From Pollenia angustigena (taxonomy: Eukaryota; Arthropoda; Insecta; Diptera; Polleniidae): a DNA stretch of 64,000 nt. Shown piece after piece: positions 33,106 through 45,408 of the stretch (position 1 is its first letter; each line of letters begins with the position of its first letter). The notes below the pieces were generated by a model. The model had not been told where the DNA came from, made no database searches, and was given only the letters and a program-made list of their open reading frames with translations. Made by a program: the position numbers and the translations under genes. The stretch covers positions 219,584,208 through 219,648,207 of the forward strand of contig OV884058.1 in the NCBI GenBank assembly GCA_930367215.1, given 5' to 3'.

Positions 33106-34389
33106 GTTTTAAATCTAAAGCAGTTATATACATACATAAGTACCTGAAAGATTATTTACATATGGGGGATTTCATGTCAAGTGACCCAATTTTTAAATCG
33201 ATGTCTTCCGATTTGGGTGAAATTAGCACAAAGCTTAGTCCTATTAAAAAGTAGTTAAGACACAAATTTTCAACAAGATCGGTCAAAAAGTTTCTGAGTA
33301 GAGGGGGCCAAAGTTTGGCATTTTGTCCATACAGGTGTTCTTTCTCATCCATGTAACTTATTACCTATTGGTGTTAGACAAATTTGTCCCAAGTAGCTTA
33401 GATAGCTATTTGATCAATCTTTTTAAAAATTTTTGTTTTTTTTTAATTTTTTAAAATTTTTTTTTTTAAATTTAAAACTTAGTTAGGAAGGGTGAGTTCC
33501 AAAACATCAGTTGCAAAGCAACTCGCTTTTTTAAGTGCTTTCTACCAAGCAACCGTGAAAAATTTTACAATGTTATCTGTACCAAAGTTCACTAAAAACA
33601 ATATCGATGCGTACACAATAATCAAACTAGATATAGTTAAACTCTATGATACTTTTTTGACTTTGACTGCAAAGTATTATGATGTTTAGGAACTCAGCCG
33701 AATTTAATTTCATATACATACATACTTAAAGAATTGATAAAATAATAAATTTTTGAATAAACACCTTAAGTGCTGAAAGTTTGGTTTTTTTGAAGTACCA
33801 ATTTTCCATAGCCGGCCCGGTATTGCAAACCCTATTTACATGTAGCATTTCAAGGAACCTTAAACAAAAAAATTTTGTTATCATGAAGATATTTAATATC
33901 AAACTAGATTACAATGACTAGCTACGTTTTTTTTATATATATATGAGTTTTTCCTGCAACAACAATCTTCACATACGAAGAAAACGATAAACGAGGGCGG
34001 GTCAATAATTCCTTGACTTTTTTAATGAAATATATACAAGTTTTTGGGCGAAAATTATAAGCACTTGTTTTACTTGTAACAATATCAAAGCTTAAACAAA
34101 AACAACAACAATAAACAGTGAGTTTATCTTTTCTTACATTCCCCACTACAATTGGTTGGAATTCTCCGAACATTAATTGTAGTTGTAAGCAGGTTAAGAA
34201 AAAACAAAATAAAAACAAAAACAATGACAATATTTTTTACAAATTTTCGTTAAAAATAGTAGATGACACAGCTCCTGCCTGTTGGCAGGAGCTGTTTTGC
34301 TCCCTTATTTATGAGACGGGAAAGGGAATTCAAGACGGGAAATCCAAAAATTCATCTGCAACAAAAATTTTCAGTTCACATGGTTGTCA
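33106..34389. other. Intergenic stretch, nothing recognised
   Basis: 33480-33690 has a 65-codon open frame without family resemblance. AACAGTGAGTTTATC near 34115 is shared with 15950 (a dispersed repeat block followed by ACATTCCCCACTACAA). 34270-34300 has the dyad AGCTCCTGCC/GGCAGGAGCT. Confidence 0.4.
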
Positions 34390-34952
34390 TTGCTATTGCT
34401 TTTTTTCTTCAAAAACAATATTTCAGCTTTTCCAATTTATAAAAATACACACAATTTTTATTTTCTTCTAACAATTTCTAACAGGGCCCTGTTTCTTAAA
34501 ACTACAAGTTATAAATCTACAAGTAATACCGTGTTCAGATATACCTTTTTTATTGAGTCAATATTCGGTTAATTGACATAATTATCTTTCTGTTCACATA
34601 TACACAAATATACACAATATACACTTGTTACAGTGTCGCATTTTAATTTTAATCAATATTTATAACAATTTTGTATTAATTGAGCAATAACTAAATTGCA
34701 ATTTTGTATGGAAAATTGAGCTCAATAATGGCATTTATTGCGTAAAACTCAATTAAGGTGCATATCTGAACACGGTATAAAATACATTTGAAACAAAAAC
34801 AAAAACTGTAGAATTGTTGCTTTTTTTAATGTATTTTACTTGTAGAAATGAACCTTGCTGTTTTGAGAAACAGGGCCCTGTTAGAAATTGTCAGAAGAAA
34901 ATAAAAATTGTATGTATTTTTATAAATTGGAAAAGAAAAACAGCAATAGCAA
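34390..34952. mobile_element. Long-inverted-repeat element with CAGGGCCCTG blocks
   Basis: Outer ends TTGCTATTGCT and AGCAATAGCAA; arms of about 115 bp include TTATAAAAATACA, TTTTTATTTTCTTCT and CAGGGCCCTGTTTCT as reverse complements. A further element is nested at 34529-34775. Confidence 0.7.
34529..34775. mobile_element. Nested TIR element, TA-flanked
   Basis: Ends CCGTGTTCAGATATACC and GCATATCTGAACACGG with TA on both sides. 247 bp, no coding. Confidence 0.65.
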
Positions 34953-34965
34953 GGATTTTAAGTTT

Positions 34966-35511
34966 TTATACCCACACCACAATAGCGGAGAGGGTATTAT
35001 GCATTTGTGCTGATGTATGTAACGCCTTAAAATATTGGTCCTTGACCCACCTTAAGTATACCGATCAACTCAGAATCACTTTTTGAGTCGAACTAACGAA
35101 GTCCGGCTGGCTGGCAGGCTGGCTGGCTGTCCATGTATCCTTGTACGCAAAGTACAGGTCGCAATTTTGGAGATAATTTGATAAACATAGGGACATAGGT
35201 TCTTATTGGCACAAGGACCAAATCTATTAAAAATGGGCCAAATCGTAGGACCACGAGGGAAGATAACGGGAAATGTCTGCCTCTCAAACCGATTTTTATG
35301 AAATTTAAAACATAGGTCCATATCTATATGGACACAAAAGCTATACAGTTTTTCAAAAAATAGGACCACAAGGGGAGGTAGGGGGCAATTGATGCCTCTC
35401 ACAAACTTTCAAACCGATTTTAATGAAGTTTATAAACATTTTTATTTTTTTAATACTGTGGTGTAGGGTATCATATGGTCGGGATTGACCGACTATACTT
35501 TCTTACTTGTT
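34966..35511 (+). mobile_element. INE-1/DINE-1-like Helitron, second subfamily, complete
   Basis: 5' end TATACCCACACCACAATAG, a GGCTGGCTGGCAGGCTGGC simple-sequence core near 35104-35128, the subterminal GTGGTGTAGGGTAT, and the 3' hairpin GGTCGGGATTGACCGAC followed by CTTACTTGTTTT. Confidence 0.8.
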
Positions 35512-35571
35512 TTATGTTGTATTAAATACATACATATCGCACACCAAGTTTAAAAGTATATATGTAATCCT

Positions 35572-36105
35572 TTAATTCCCTGTGGAACATGTTTTCCATT
35601 GTATTCTTTCAGTACACATCGTTTTCATCTCATTCCAGGACACGCCATGCTCATGCAATTCGTTCTCAATTTGGCGTCTCCAAGTATTCGCAGGTCTACC
35701 AGGTTTCCTGGATGCTTGGGGGTTATATTCCACAGACTGTCGAGTTAAATTGTGTGCTGGCTTTCTCATTGTGTGTCCTAGCCACCTAAATTTACGCAAT
35801 CGGATATTCATGCTTAAAGGAATTTTATGGGTTAAATTCCACAAATCCAGATTTGATATCGTAGCAGGCCAGAATATCCTTTTAATACGCCGCGGTTTAC
35901 AAAAGCTTGCATGCAACTCATTTCACGGCTCAAAATATTCCAGGTTTCACAGCCATACAGAAGCACACATTTTACATTGCTATTAAAAACCTTGATTTCA
36001 GTGTGAGTTGAGATATTTTGAGATCTCCAGAATTTATTAAGCGTGCCATACGCTTGCTTTGCCTTACACAGTCTATTCTGTATATGGGCATTTCCGTCAA
36101 AAGGT
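35572..36105 (-). pseudogene. 5'-truncated, frameshifted LINE reverse-transcriptase C terminus
   Basis: Reading the minus strand from about 36105: a frame with RLCKAKQAYGTLNKFWRS and VLLYGCETWNILS, then a frameshift near 35915, then the frame to 35572 with KFRWLGHTMRKP, GRPANTWRRQIENEL and HGVSWNEM. These are the blocks that follow the polymerase domain in RTE-like and related endonuclease-encoding LINEs. The catalytic domain is absent and the frame is broken, so this is a dead fragment. The exact clade is uncertain. Confidence 0.8.
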
Positions 36106-37731
36106 CCACCGTGACCAAAAATTTAAAAGTTATTAAAAGCTGATTATTTTACGATATTGTTATAAAGAAATATTTAGATTTTATTAATTTTATAAATTTA
36201 CTCATAAATTTGTTCACTTAGATGAACAATCAGACTGCAAAGTTGTGCAAACGTAATTTCTTATTTGTGAGAATGTTTTATGGTATGTTTTCTTTAATAT
36301 TTGTCTTTCTTAAAAGAGGTGTTATTGATATAAATTATTCCAAAAAACTTTTCTAACATGGTCTGTAATCTAAGGAAGAGTTCAAAGAGAATATGTTATT
36401 CGGATAAACGGTAAATTTTTATTTTATTTTAATCATTATTCAGTTGAATTATTACGGAAAAAATTCACGTTCGAAATGTCACGTATCGACCCAGATTTTG
36501 GCTTAAAAAAAAGAAAATACAGACGATTTTGGAATCAAATCAAATACATTTGAATGCTACATAGCTACGTAAAATTCTGAAATTAGTTTGACTAAAAAAT
36601 TGTGCCAGGTTTCGTTGAGTTACGTCTTTTTATACATGGCCACAAAAATTACTTCTGTTTTTTTCACGTTCGAACCGCTACTTCTTTTGTCATTATCTTT
36701 GACCTAGAATCGCGCCCTCCATAAACTTTAGCATAGATAACAGTGCTTTCTTAATGTTATAATTTAAGGGTTAAGAAAACATAAAAATATTTTTTGTTTA
36801 AAATGTTATTGCATTTTTGAGGCGTACGACTGTCACGTTCAACACTTTGGAATTACCCATATCTTCTTTAGTTTAAAAGTGACAACCTAAAGAAACTTAA
36901 TTTTTCAGAAATCGACAAAAAACCCGTTTTTGACCTAAAAAATAGTTAAAAACAAATCTTTTGGCAATTTAGAAAAAAATTCATGAAGATTATGATCTAA
37001 AAACTTTTTTTTATTTATTTGTACACTAGATAATGAACAATTTTTAGTTGTGTCCTTTTTGATGATGTATTATTTGCACAAGCTACTGAACTATTTGAAG
37101 TTATGTCACTTTAACTGAATTCTTTTTAAGTTGTAACACTTTTTTCCAATTCTAAAATAACACAAGTCTAATAAATATAAAATCCAAGGAGAATTAACTG
37201 CAGGTGGCGGCGAAAAGACAGCCGGTTTTTTTTTTGTTCAGGCCAGATGTGTCAAAAGTTTTGTTTAAATTAAAATTTCGCTTCACAACTTATAAATGAA
37301 AAAATTAAACAATAAAGAAATGATCATTGAAAATATGTATTAAAATTAAGTGAAAATCTTTTTTATGTAACAAACACTAATTTTTACCATTACCACTGTA
37401 TCTTAAAGGCATTTTTATAATTATGTGCAGTTGTAATATTCAAATGCATAAACTGAACACAGAAAAGAAAGGGCTTAGATTATTTTCAATACAACATTCA
37501 ATTCAACCGAATTTGGGAATCAATGCTCACAAAAGTTGCACAAGTTTATGTTATAAAAACTGTTATTTTCTAAATTCAAAAAATAATTTTTTTTTATTTT
37601 TTGACTCAAATATTTTTGTTAATTTTAGTCTAGGGATGCCAGATGAATTTGTTTTAAAATAAAAATTTCTTAAAACATCCCCTCTAAAAATAAAAAGCCC
37701 CCAAATTAATTCTTTTTAAATAAATTATTTA
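36106..37731. other. A+T-rich stretch, nothing recognised
   Basis: 37050-37215 is similar to the reverse complement of 40770-40930 (shared GAATTAAC and AGGTGGCGGCGA), suggesting ends of one old element around the hAT at 37740. No gene. Confidence 0.4.
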
Positions 37732-37804
37732 GTTATAACCAGGGAAACCAGAAATATGCAGTTGCATGTTTTTCCTTGTGCGACTAATGAAGGCAGAAAC
37801 AATC

Positions 37805-38070
37805 AGGTATGTGATGAAAATCGATCGATTTCAAAACGAACGTTTTTAAAGGTGTGATGAATTTCGGGGGATTTTAAAATCCATTTCTGAATTATAGTCT
37901 TAAATTTTCGTTCAGAAAACACTTCAGTTAACGTATATAATATAAAATTTAAAAGAATAAAGACTGAAAATAAAAGGAATATGTATTTAAAATCCATTTT
38001 AAAAGATACTGAAAACGATATTTCGGTTTCAAATCGTTTCGTTTTTAAAATCGATTTCCATCACGTACCT
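37805..38070. mobile_element. TIR element nested in hAT
   Basis: Ends AGGTATGTGATGAAAATCG and CGATTTCCATCACGTACCT. Absent from the relative at 7277-8346. No clear target duplication. Confidence 0.65.
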
Positions 38071-38301
38071 GAATATATATATATCCGTTTTAGAGCTTTT
38101 TGTGAGTTCTGGCATCGATTTTTTTAGTGCATATTTTACAGTTTGCAGCATTTTTTTGGCATATTTTAGTTAAAATAGCCTTTTTAATGCATATTTCGTT
38201 ACATATTAAGTTTTTTTGGATGCCTATAAAATAGCTTTCGCAGCAAATAATTTTTTTTTTTTTCGAAAATCTGTTACTTCAATTTCAACATCTTTATTTA
38301 A

Positions 38302-38984
38302 TTATACCCTTCACCTCAGGTGGAAAAGGGTATATATAAGTTTGTCATTCCGTTTGTAATTTCTGCAATATTGATCTAAAACCCTATAAAGTATATATAT
38401 TATGGGTCCTTATGAGGAGAGAACTTGATTTAACCATGTCCGTCCGTCTGTCCGTCCGTCCGTCTGTCCGTCTTACGTTTGATATGTGTTTTCCGGAGAC
38501 TCCACACATGATAGCGGCTAGGTTGTTTTACATTTATGTCACGTTAAGTCCACCATTTCGTGCTATTGAAATGCGGTGAACAAAAACATCAGAAGTAATT
38601 ACAACTCAACTTTGTTAAATTTTGTGAACAGTAAACGTGCCATATTTCATTTTAATGATATTCGATTAACGTTCCTTCATGGTTCAGTTGTCTAGGGGGT
38701 GTGTTTAGTTAGAAACTGAGAGTTCCCTGGTTCGAATCTTGGTTTTTTAATAAGAAATTTTTTTAATATTTTTATTTTTTTTATGTTCTAAAAACGATTT
38801 AAAAAAAATATTTACCAGTTTTCGCTTTTTAAATTTTATTTATAATGAAGTTTTAAGTATTGTAAGTATGTATGTATATGTAAAATTTATTTAGTTTTTG
38901 TCTAGTTGCTCTGTATTCTGCTCGCACAATGGTGAAGGGTATATAAGATTCGGCACAGCCGAATATAGCACTCTTACTTGTTTT
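38302..38984 (+). mobile_element. INE-1/DINE-1-like Helitron, complete copy
   Basis: 5' TATACCCTTCACCTCAGG; core (GTCC)(GTCT) simple sequence at 38440-38472; a tRNA-like block at 38670-38740; subterminal GGTGAAGGGTATATAAG; 3' hairpin GATTCGGCACAGCCGAAT then CTTACTTGTTTT. The relative hAT at 7277-8346 shows the empty site, and no duplication is seen, as expected for a rolling-circle element. Confidence 0.85.
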
Positions 38985-39647
38985 TACTCTTAAATTGTAA
39001 GACAAAGCAGGTTGTATTTAAGGAAAAATCCAATCTTTTAGTATTCCGATCGACTCAGAATCACTTTTTAAATCCACTTGGCTGGTTGTCTGTCCATGTT
39101 AGCCTTGTGCGCAGAGTACAAGTTCCAATTTTGTAGATAACTTGATCAAATATGAACGAAGTCTATGCAAATGGTGAGAATCGGTCTATAATTTCACATC
39201 CAAATTAGACTATTTGTGTCCGCAAGCTATCTAATTACGATGGTATTTAAATTAAATTTGTGCCAAAAATATTTTACTTCGAATCGGTTTACATTTGCTC
39301 AAAGCTTCCATCCTTAACTAGCTTTAAATTCCTTTTAAATGTTAACGTTTGTTAACAATTTAGCGACCGTGCCTAAAATCCCTTTAAGACAAAAACCCAT
39401 ATGGATGTTAATATCTAGATAATATTCAACGAAAACATCTCTTATATGAATTTCAACCTTTTTTAGGTTTTTTTTTGTTAGATTTTATTATTAAATTGTT
39501 GAATATTGTGTCTTCAAATGAGCAATTTTTAATTTTTGGGGCATATTTTTTAACACTTTTCATGGCATATTTTCCAGTTTTTACTGCATATTTAATGCGC
39601 ATAAAACGTGTTTTTTAGAGCATATTTCTAGTTTTCCTGGTTATAAC

Positions 39648-42630
39648 ATTATGTATCAGTGGGGATTAATTATCTTATAAATTTGTTTTTTAAATTTATA
39701 TAAGCATAGAAGAGAAGCGTACAAAAACAATAACGTCACTTAACCAATTTTAAATTTGGCAATTATCTTTCAAAAATTTACGTTATTAAATGACAAAAAA
39801 GTTTTGATTAGTTAATATAAAATATTATTATTACATTTTTAATTTATTGTATGACTACTGGATAAATTTAATACTAGAAGCATCATGTGCATATTTGCCA
39901 ACATGCTTTTAGCATTAACAGAGTCAGCCTGTGAATCCACGCTTACCCATTTTATATCGCTAACAAACTCACCAGAACAATTCAAATGTGGAAAATTAGG
40001 ATTATAATAACGAGCCCACAATCACATCAATTTAATGCGTAAAATATCAATTAGCCATTATATTTGTAGACATATGTACGTTTTAGAGTATTTTTACTTC
40101 TTAAAGTTTTAACAGGTCAACCTAAACAAAAGGAGCAAACGTTTTTGGATAAAAAAAATTTCGCTGCTGAAAAATTTTAAATAAAAAACTGATATAGCGA
40201 TCTGTAAATCAGATTTTTCATCCGTCCGATATTGTATTTGCGTTATAATTTGTTTCATATAATTGTATTAAAATGAGTTTTGTACATAAAAAATCATGGA
40301 GATCTTATATCTGATGGCTTGTAAAAGAAACAAATCTATTAATAATTTCCCCAATGATTTTTGTTTCAATCTTATTTGAGGGGCTTAAAGCACAAGGGGT
40401 TTAAGTGCCTTTTTCTAAAATTGAGTTTACATGTGGAATTATAGGTATTGTTCGGAGAAGTTGTTCAGAGCACAAGAGAGGAATGTAGGATTATCATTCG
40501 GACGCTAGATATGGAGAACAATTCAAGCCCTTGACATTCAAATACCTGCTTCGCTTGGAGCACAAGCGAAACAATCGCTTTTGTCTCATTATTTAAAATA
40601 AGCAAAGATATTAGAACCCACAATCTGGTAGCCCTATTTAAGTCAACTGTTTTTTACAAGGCGATTTCATTTATATAATAATTCGAATTGTTTTTGACAT
40701 CACATGACCGAAAAACAAAAACAAAACACCATGTTGTTTTTTGTGTTGTTGATTTGTTGAAATCTCGCCGCCACCTGTGTTAATTCACCTTAATAAAATC
40801 CAACAAAGATTTATTTTATCAAAAGTGTCACAATTGGAATTAAGACTATTGAATTATGTTTTCTGACACAACTAAAAATTAGGCACTTCTATGAATTGCA
40901 ACTTTATATCAATTGAAACATAAAGACATAACTGTTTTTTAGCAGCAGTTAACAACAACAAAATACACTGATATTTTTTGCACAGATAAACTAGTGTATT
41001 GTGCATAGTTGCATAACCTTCGCACATCTTACAATAAAAAATGAGCTAACAATGTCTGACAATAATCTGCCAATGGCAACGAAGTGTAATCACACAATTG
41101 TCAGATGTCTCATAATATTGTCTAACAATGAACTGACATGTTTTTTCTGACAACGTTGTCAAACAAAAAATTGCCAGTTCACACGGTTGCAAGGCAGCTT
41201 AAGCAAATTTTCATGACAATTTTTTAGATCTGATAACCGTCTTTACACAGCTTAAATACATACCAATATAATGACACAAAGACTCTATTCCGGAAGAAAG
41301 TTTTTATAGGGGCTATGTAGATGGTGAGACCATTTTCAATAGGTCCTTGTGGCAATAAGAATCTTCATATCGTCAGCTCAGCATTGGTTTGGCGCACATG
41401 CCAAAAAGTCGGAGTGGAGAAAAACGAGAAAGAAGATTTACATGAAGATTTCTCAAAATGTACCCGATAGAATTTTTTTATATTTTTACCACTGCTTCCG
41501 GTATATGTTTTGAAGAAAAATGTAAATTTTTGCGCACTTTCATGAATAAAATCGCTAACTTTTTTGTGGAACTCGACTAGGGCATTTCACTAAACTGCAA
41601 AAAAAAAATGTTTAAATCGGGCTAAAATTAAGAATTCTGGATCGTTTTTAATTTGTTTAACACCCGAGGTGCCCTATTTCAGGAACACATGCCGTCTATC
41701 CTGATAATCCTATAGATTCCAAAACTATAACTATAACAGCCGTATTCTTAGCAGCATGTTAGCACAGAGGTAATTCATAACAAACTTTTGTGCATCTGCC
41801 AACTTTTAATACATCAACTTTAAATTTTAATGATGCCACATTTTATTGCTCGAAAATGAACACGATTTGCATTAATCATCGCTGGTTTTGTCATTTTGTT
41901 TATTATTAAGTTGATAACTTTTAAAATATTTTGTTTAATCGATGTAATCCAAGAAATGCTAAATCATTGCAAATAAATTTTTGGAGAAATGTTAAACGGA
42001 AGTTAAATTTTAATCGTTGTACTCGCCCATGTGCATCTATTTATTTGTTAAAGTATTAAGATAACAAATTTACAATCAAGCAACCAAACGAAAACCACTC
42101 ACATCACAAAAGCGATAAGTTTAAATTGCCGGCTTGTATGTATGTAAATTTATAAATAAAACAAATACAAGTGTTGTAGTAAATGTAGGGTCGGTCACTT
42201 TATTAGTATTTGTATAAATTTATTTATTTGCAATTTGTTGGTTTTGTATTTTGTTTAAAAATAGAAATCATTTTTGCCGTAAATAGTTTTAACAGTTGTG
42301 TTCATATCGAGCCCTTAAAAAGCTTATGCGACAAAAACGAAATTTTGCAGGAGAAGTTTTTTTTATTATATCTTTTTAACATTAATTAATTCAACCAAAT
42401 TTTGTATGTATGAAAGTTTTGTTTTTTCCAATGCATAAAATGGACCTAATTTTTATCAAATTTTTAGCAGGAAGTCGGTTAGTTAAGAAGATTGTGTCGG
42501 CTTTGATAAAATAGCACGCATAAACACGTTACGAATAACGGAACTATAGTTAAATTTGGTCTGTCATATTTATTTCCATAAGACTATAAATTTCACTGCC
42601 AAATTTCCTGAAGATCGGTTCATATTCAAC
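39648..42630. other. Gene-free stretch, nothing firmly recognised
   Basis: No coding frame with family resemblance. 40770-40930 is the inverted partner of 37050-37215. CAGCCGTATTCTTAGC at 41738 resembles the end of the next element. Otherwise no terminal repeats were identified. Confidence 0.45.
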
Positions 42631-44004
42631 AGCCGTATTCTGTAACTCGTTCGATCGCTAAAATGCCTTATAGCCTTTTAACACTTGAGCACATCTTAGA
42701 GGAATGCCTGGAAGATGTTAAAAATGAAAAAAACTTGTTTACATTTGTAACATCTTTCATCTTCATCATAAAAATATTTATTTTCACGTGTAAGAGCGAA
42801 TAAAAACTAAATAAATAATTTTGCTGTCCTGCTCTTTTGTATTTTTTTCTAGTGATGGTATATACTTTTTAACAAATTATTTGTTTTTTCTAGTGATGAC
42901 ACTAAAACAATCGAAAGATGTTGAATGAAACAACATGAGGTAGGAACATCTTTTAAGGATGAAGAAAGATGTTGATTATAAGCCCTGTACAATTCTTATG
43001 GGAAGATGTTATCATCTTTGCGATAAGATGAAAGATGTAAGATGTGAGCAAGTGTAAAAAGCCTATTAGAGAATACAAAATGTCAATATTTTATCGATGA
43101 CATTAAAATCTAAAATTACGGCGAATTTAATTTTTATGGAATGGCCAAATTTAGCAATGCACGTTACAGAATTGCATTCGTAGCCAAAAATCGCTAAATC
43201 AACTTAATAGACTTTTATACCCTTTGTACACTTGCATACATTTCGGAGGAACGCATGGAAGATGTTGAAAATGTGAAATACGCGTTCACACTTGAACATC
43301 TAACATCTACTATCAATAAAAAATTTCACCATTTCTGCAAAAAAAAACTTTATTTTTTTTAAATACTTTTTTTCTACAAAAGTGCCAACATTTCAAAAGA
43401 TAACAACAAAATGTATTTCTAATTCATTTCGTTTAATAATTTTAGCAAAATTAGGCAACACAAAAAAGGAAAAACTTGAGAAATGGTAACGCTGCTTTCA
43501 TAGCAACTTCCATTTTGTCAGTGATGCCATAATAATAATAACAGAATTTATTGCCACTTTTCTAGTGATAACACTAAAAGAATCGAAAAATATAAAAGGG
43601 AACAAAATGAGATAGTAACATTCTGTAAAGATGTTGAAAAATTTTGATTTTTAGCCCCATATATTTCTTATGGGAAAATTCCAACATCTTCGCAAATTGT
43701 TGATAAATGTTAAATGTTGACAAGTGTGAAAAGGCCATAAAGATGTTGACAAATTTTGATTTTTAGCCCTACGTATTTCTTATGGGAAAATCCCAACATC
43801 TTCGCAAATTGATGTTAAATGTTAAATGTTGACAAGTGTGAAAAGGCTATAAAGATGTTGACAAATTTTGATTTTTAGCCCTATGTATTTCTTATGGGAA
43901 AATCCCAACATCTTCGCAAATTGATGTTAAATGTTAAATGTTGACAAGTGTGAAAAGGCTATTAGCGATAGAGATTTAGCTGTAGCGAATTACAGAATAC
44001 AGCT
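42631..44004. mobile_element. TIR element with an internal 112-bp tandem array
   Basis: Ends AGCCGTATTCTGTAACTCG and CGAATTACAGAATACAGCT. The interior repeatedly uses GATGTT/AACATC motifs. A second end-like block near 43160 (TTACAGAATTGCATTCG) suggests two related units joined. Confidence 0.6.
43627..43962. repeat. Tandem repeat, 3 x 112 bp
   Basis: AAAGATGTTGA recurs at 43627, 43739 and 43851 and each unit ends GACAAGTGTGAAAAGGC. Units two and three are nearly identical. Confidence 0.92.
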
Positions 44005-44617
44005 TTAAGTTTCTGGCTAGATATAACACCATGCAATTTTGTGATAATCGGTTTATAATTCGCCATACATATCATATAATGCGGCCTTCCTAAAAGGCTT
44101 TAAAACTTATAAAACTCTAACAAAATTCAATACTGCATTAAAATTTGGGTCAATTCAGTTTTTCTAAAACTATTAATTACCATAGGCCGAACATAAACCC
44201 ACTTCTCAAATTCACTTCAACACAAACGAACCATAATAGATATGCCCATAATTGTAGCCGTTTGAAATGTTTGTCCATATAAATAAAAACTTACGACAAT
44301 GGCAATGCAAAACTCATAGAAAGTTTGTCGTTTAATACAATCAAATTACAAATTTTTTAAAACGACTGATTTTCGACTACTACAACGACACTAAAAATTA
44401 GGCCAAATTTTTTATTCAAATTAGGTCTAATTAAGTTTTATATGACTAAAATTATAAAACTTTGCAATAATCATCCTACACAGAAAAAAACAAAATTGAT
44501 TTCAAATAAAAAAATTTGTGTTAAAACATTAATTAAATTTGTAACAGTAAACAAATTAATAGTATCAATTAAATATTAATACTATTAAAATTATTAAAAT
44601 TTTATAATAATAATTAA
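44005..44617. other. A+T-rich stretch, nothing recognised
   Basis: No coding or terminal repeats seen. Confidence 0.4.
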
Positions 44618-44662
44618 ATTTCCTGAAGATGCTAACCAAAGGTTAGCGAAATATTGAAAATA
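44618..44662 (+). ncRNA. Penelope-type 3' motif or hammerhead-like hairpin
   Basis: TTTC, then CTGAAGA (44623-44629), a perfect 7-bp stem GCTAACC/GGTTAGC (44631-44637, 44641-44647), then GAAA (44648-44651) and a GAAA that can pair with TTTC. It follows the CUGANGA...GAAA hammerhead pattern except for one extra T after CTGAAGA. CTGAAGATG...GCGAAA blocks of this type are common near the ends of Penelope-like elements. No reverse transcriptase is nearby. Confidence 0.35.
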
Positions 44663-44989
44663 AATAATTAAATATTAAAAAGACCTAGAGCTTGAATAAA
44701 AAATAAAACAGTTATTTAATTGATGTATTATTCTAATTTTGCTTTCTTATTTATGTTTTAAAACTGGTTTGTTTTTGTATTGTTTTGTAGGGGTATATAC
44801 AGCTTAAAAAGATGTTGCATGCTTATGCAAATTCAGTACCTATTAGCACTTTTGCGTGAAAAAAACACAATCTTTTGCGTAAAAAAAGACTTATTCAACC
44901 ATAATATTGCTGCCGGTAATATGTTAAAAATATTTGTTAGAGGTGAGCCTGATAAAAAAATTTATTTTCTCTGCGTGTATCGAGGCATA

Positions 44990-45262
44990 ACATCTTGCAA
45001 AATATCTCGGTAACCTATGGCATTTATTGTATTTTCTGTACAAAATATCGGTTCTACTTGATTCCAAGAGAAACATCCCCATAAAATAATGTTTCCCCCG
45101 CCATGTTTAACCGTCTTTTTTGTTAATCTAATATGAAATTATTTACCTTTGGGGCGACGAACGTTGTTGGTAGTCGTTAGCAAACAAAATTAAATATTTT
45201 GCATCGCTCCATAAAATATGGCGCCGCTTTGTTTCGCCTTCACTTCAGCTCCAGTGCAAGTT
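44990..45262 (-). pseudogene. Tc1/mariner-type transposase fragment
   Basis: The minus strand near 45235-45150 reads LWSDAKYLILFANDY and ends in a stop, and near 45115-45000, in a shifted frame, reads VKHGGGNIILWGCFSWNQ followed by ENTINAIGYRDIL. These match the LWSDESKFxLF and VKHGGGSIMVWGCFS blocks of Tc1-type DDE transposases. Stops and a frameshift make it a relic. Upstream and downstream domains are missing. Confidence 0.8.
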
Positions 45263-45269
45263 ATCCTTA

Positions 45270-45375
45270 AGGCTAGTTTACACTAACACACAAGTCTTAC
45301 GTATCGCATAATACATACTTTATTAGGTACAAATCTAATGAGTTTTACAGCTTGTCACACATGAGCATGATTTTA
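45270..45375 (-). mobile_element. Partial TTA-flanked MITE (16081 family)
   Basis: After TTA it reads AGGCTAGTTTACACTAAC and continues with CAAATCTAATGAGTTTT, as in 5328-5410. Right end missing. Confidence 0.6.
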
Positions 45376-45408
45376 TTAAAATAAACAATAAATAAAATAT
45401 GTAAATTA

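Larger units (their letters stand above)
37740..39639. mobile_element. hAT element, AAATATGC family, TSD GTTATAAC, with two nested insertions
   Basis: Perfect 8-bp duplications GTTATAAC at 37732-37739 and 39640-39647. Ends CAGGGAAACCAG and CTAGTTTTCCTG. Inverted orientation relative to 7277-8346, which serves as the uninterrupted comparison. Contains a 266-bp TIR element (37805-38070) and a complete INE-1-like Helitron (38302-38984). Confidence 0.88.

Noticed and set aside
34118..34471. A 117-codon frame
   Set aside because: Crosses into the inverted arm of the element at 34390-34952 and shows no protein resemblance.
34490..34872. CAGGGCCCTG...CAGGGCCCTG considered as a hAT element
   Set aside because: The flanking 8-mers are inverted complements, not direct duplications, so these blocks are better seen as part of the long inverted arms.
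35582..35986. A 134-codon plus-strand frame
   Set aside because: Antisense of the LINE reverse-transcriptase fragment, whose minus-strand reading has recognisable motifs.
42600..42632. TTTCCTGAAGATCGG block considered as another hammerhead
   Set aside because: No GAAA partner or stem II follows; it is a common body motif of the fly repeats in this window.
43627..43962. Direct repeats considered as a CRISPR array
   Set aside because: The 112-bp units are contiguous without unique spacers, and the sequence is from an animal genome.
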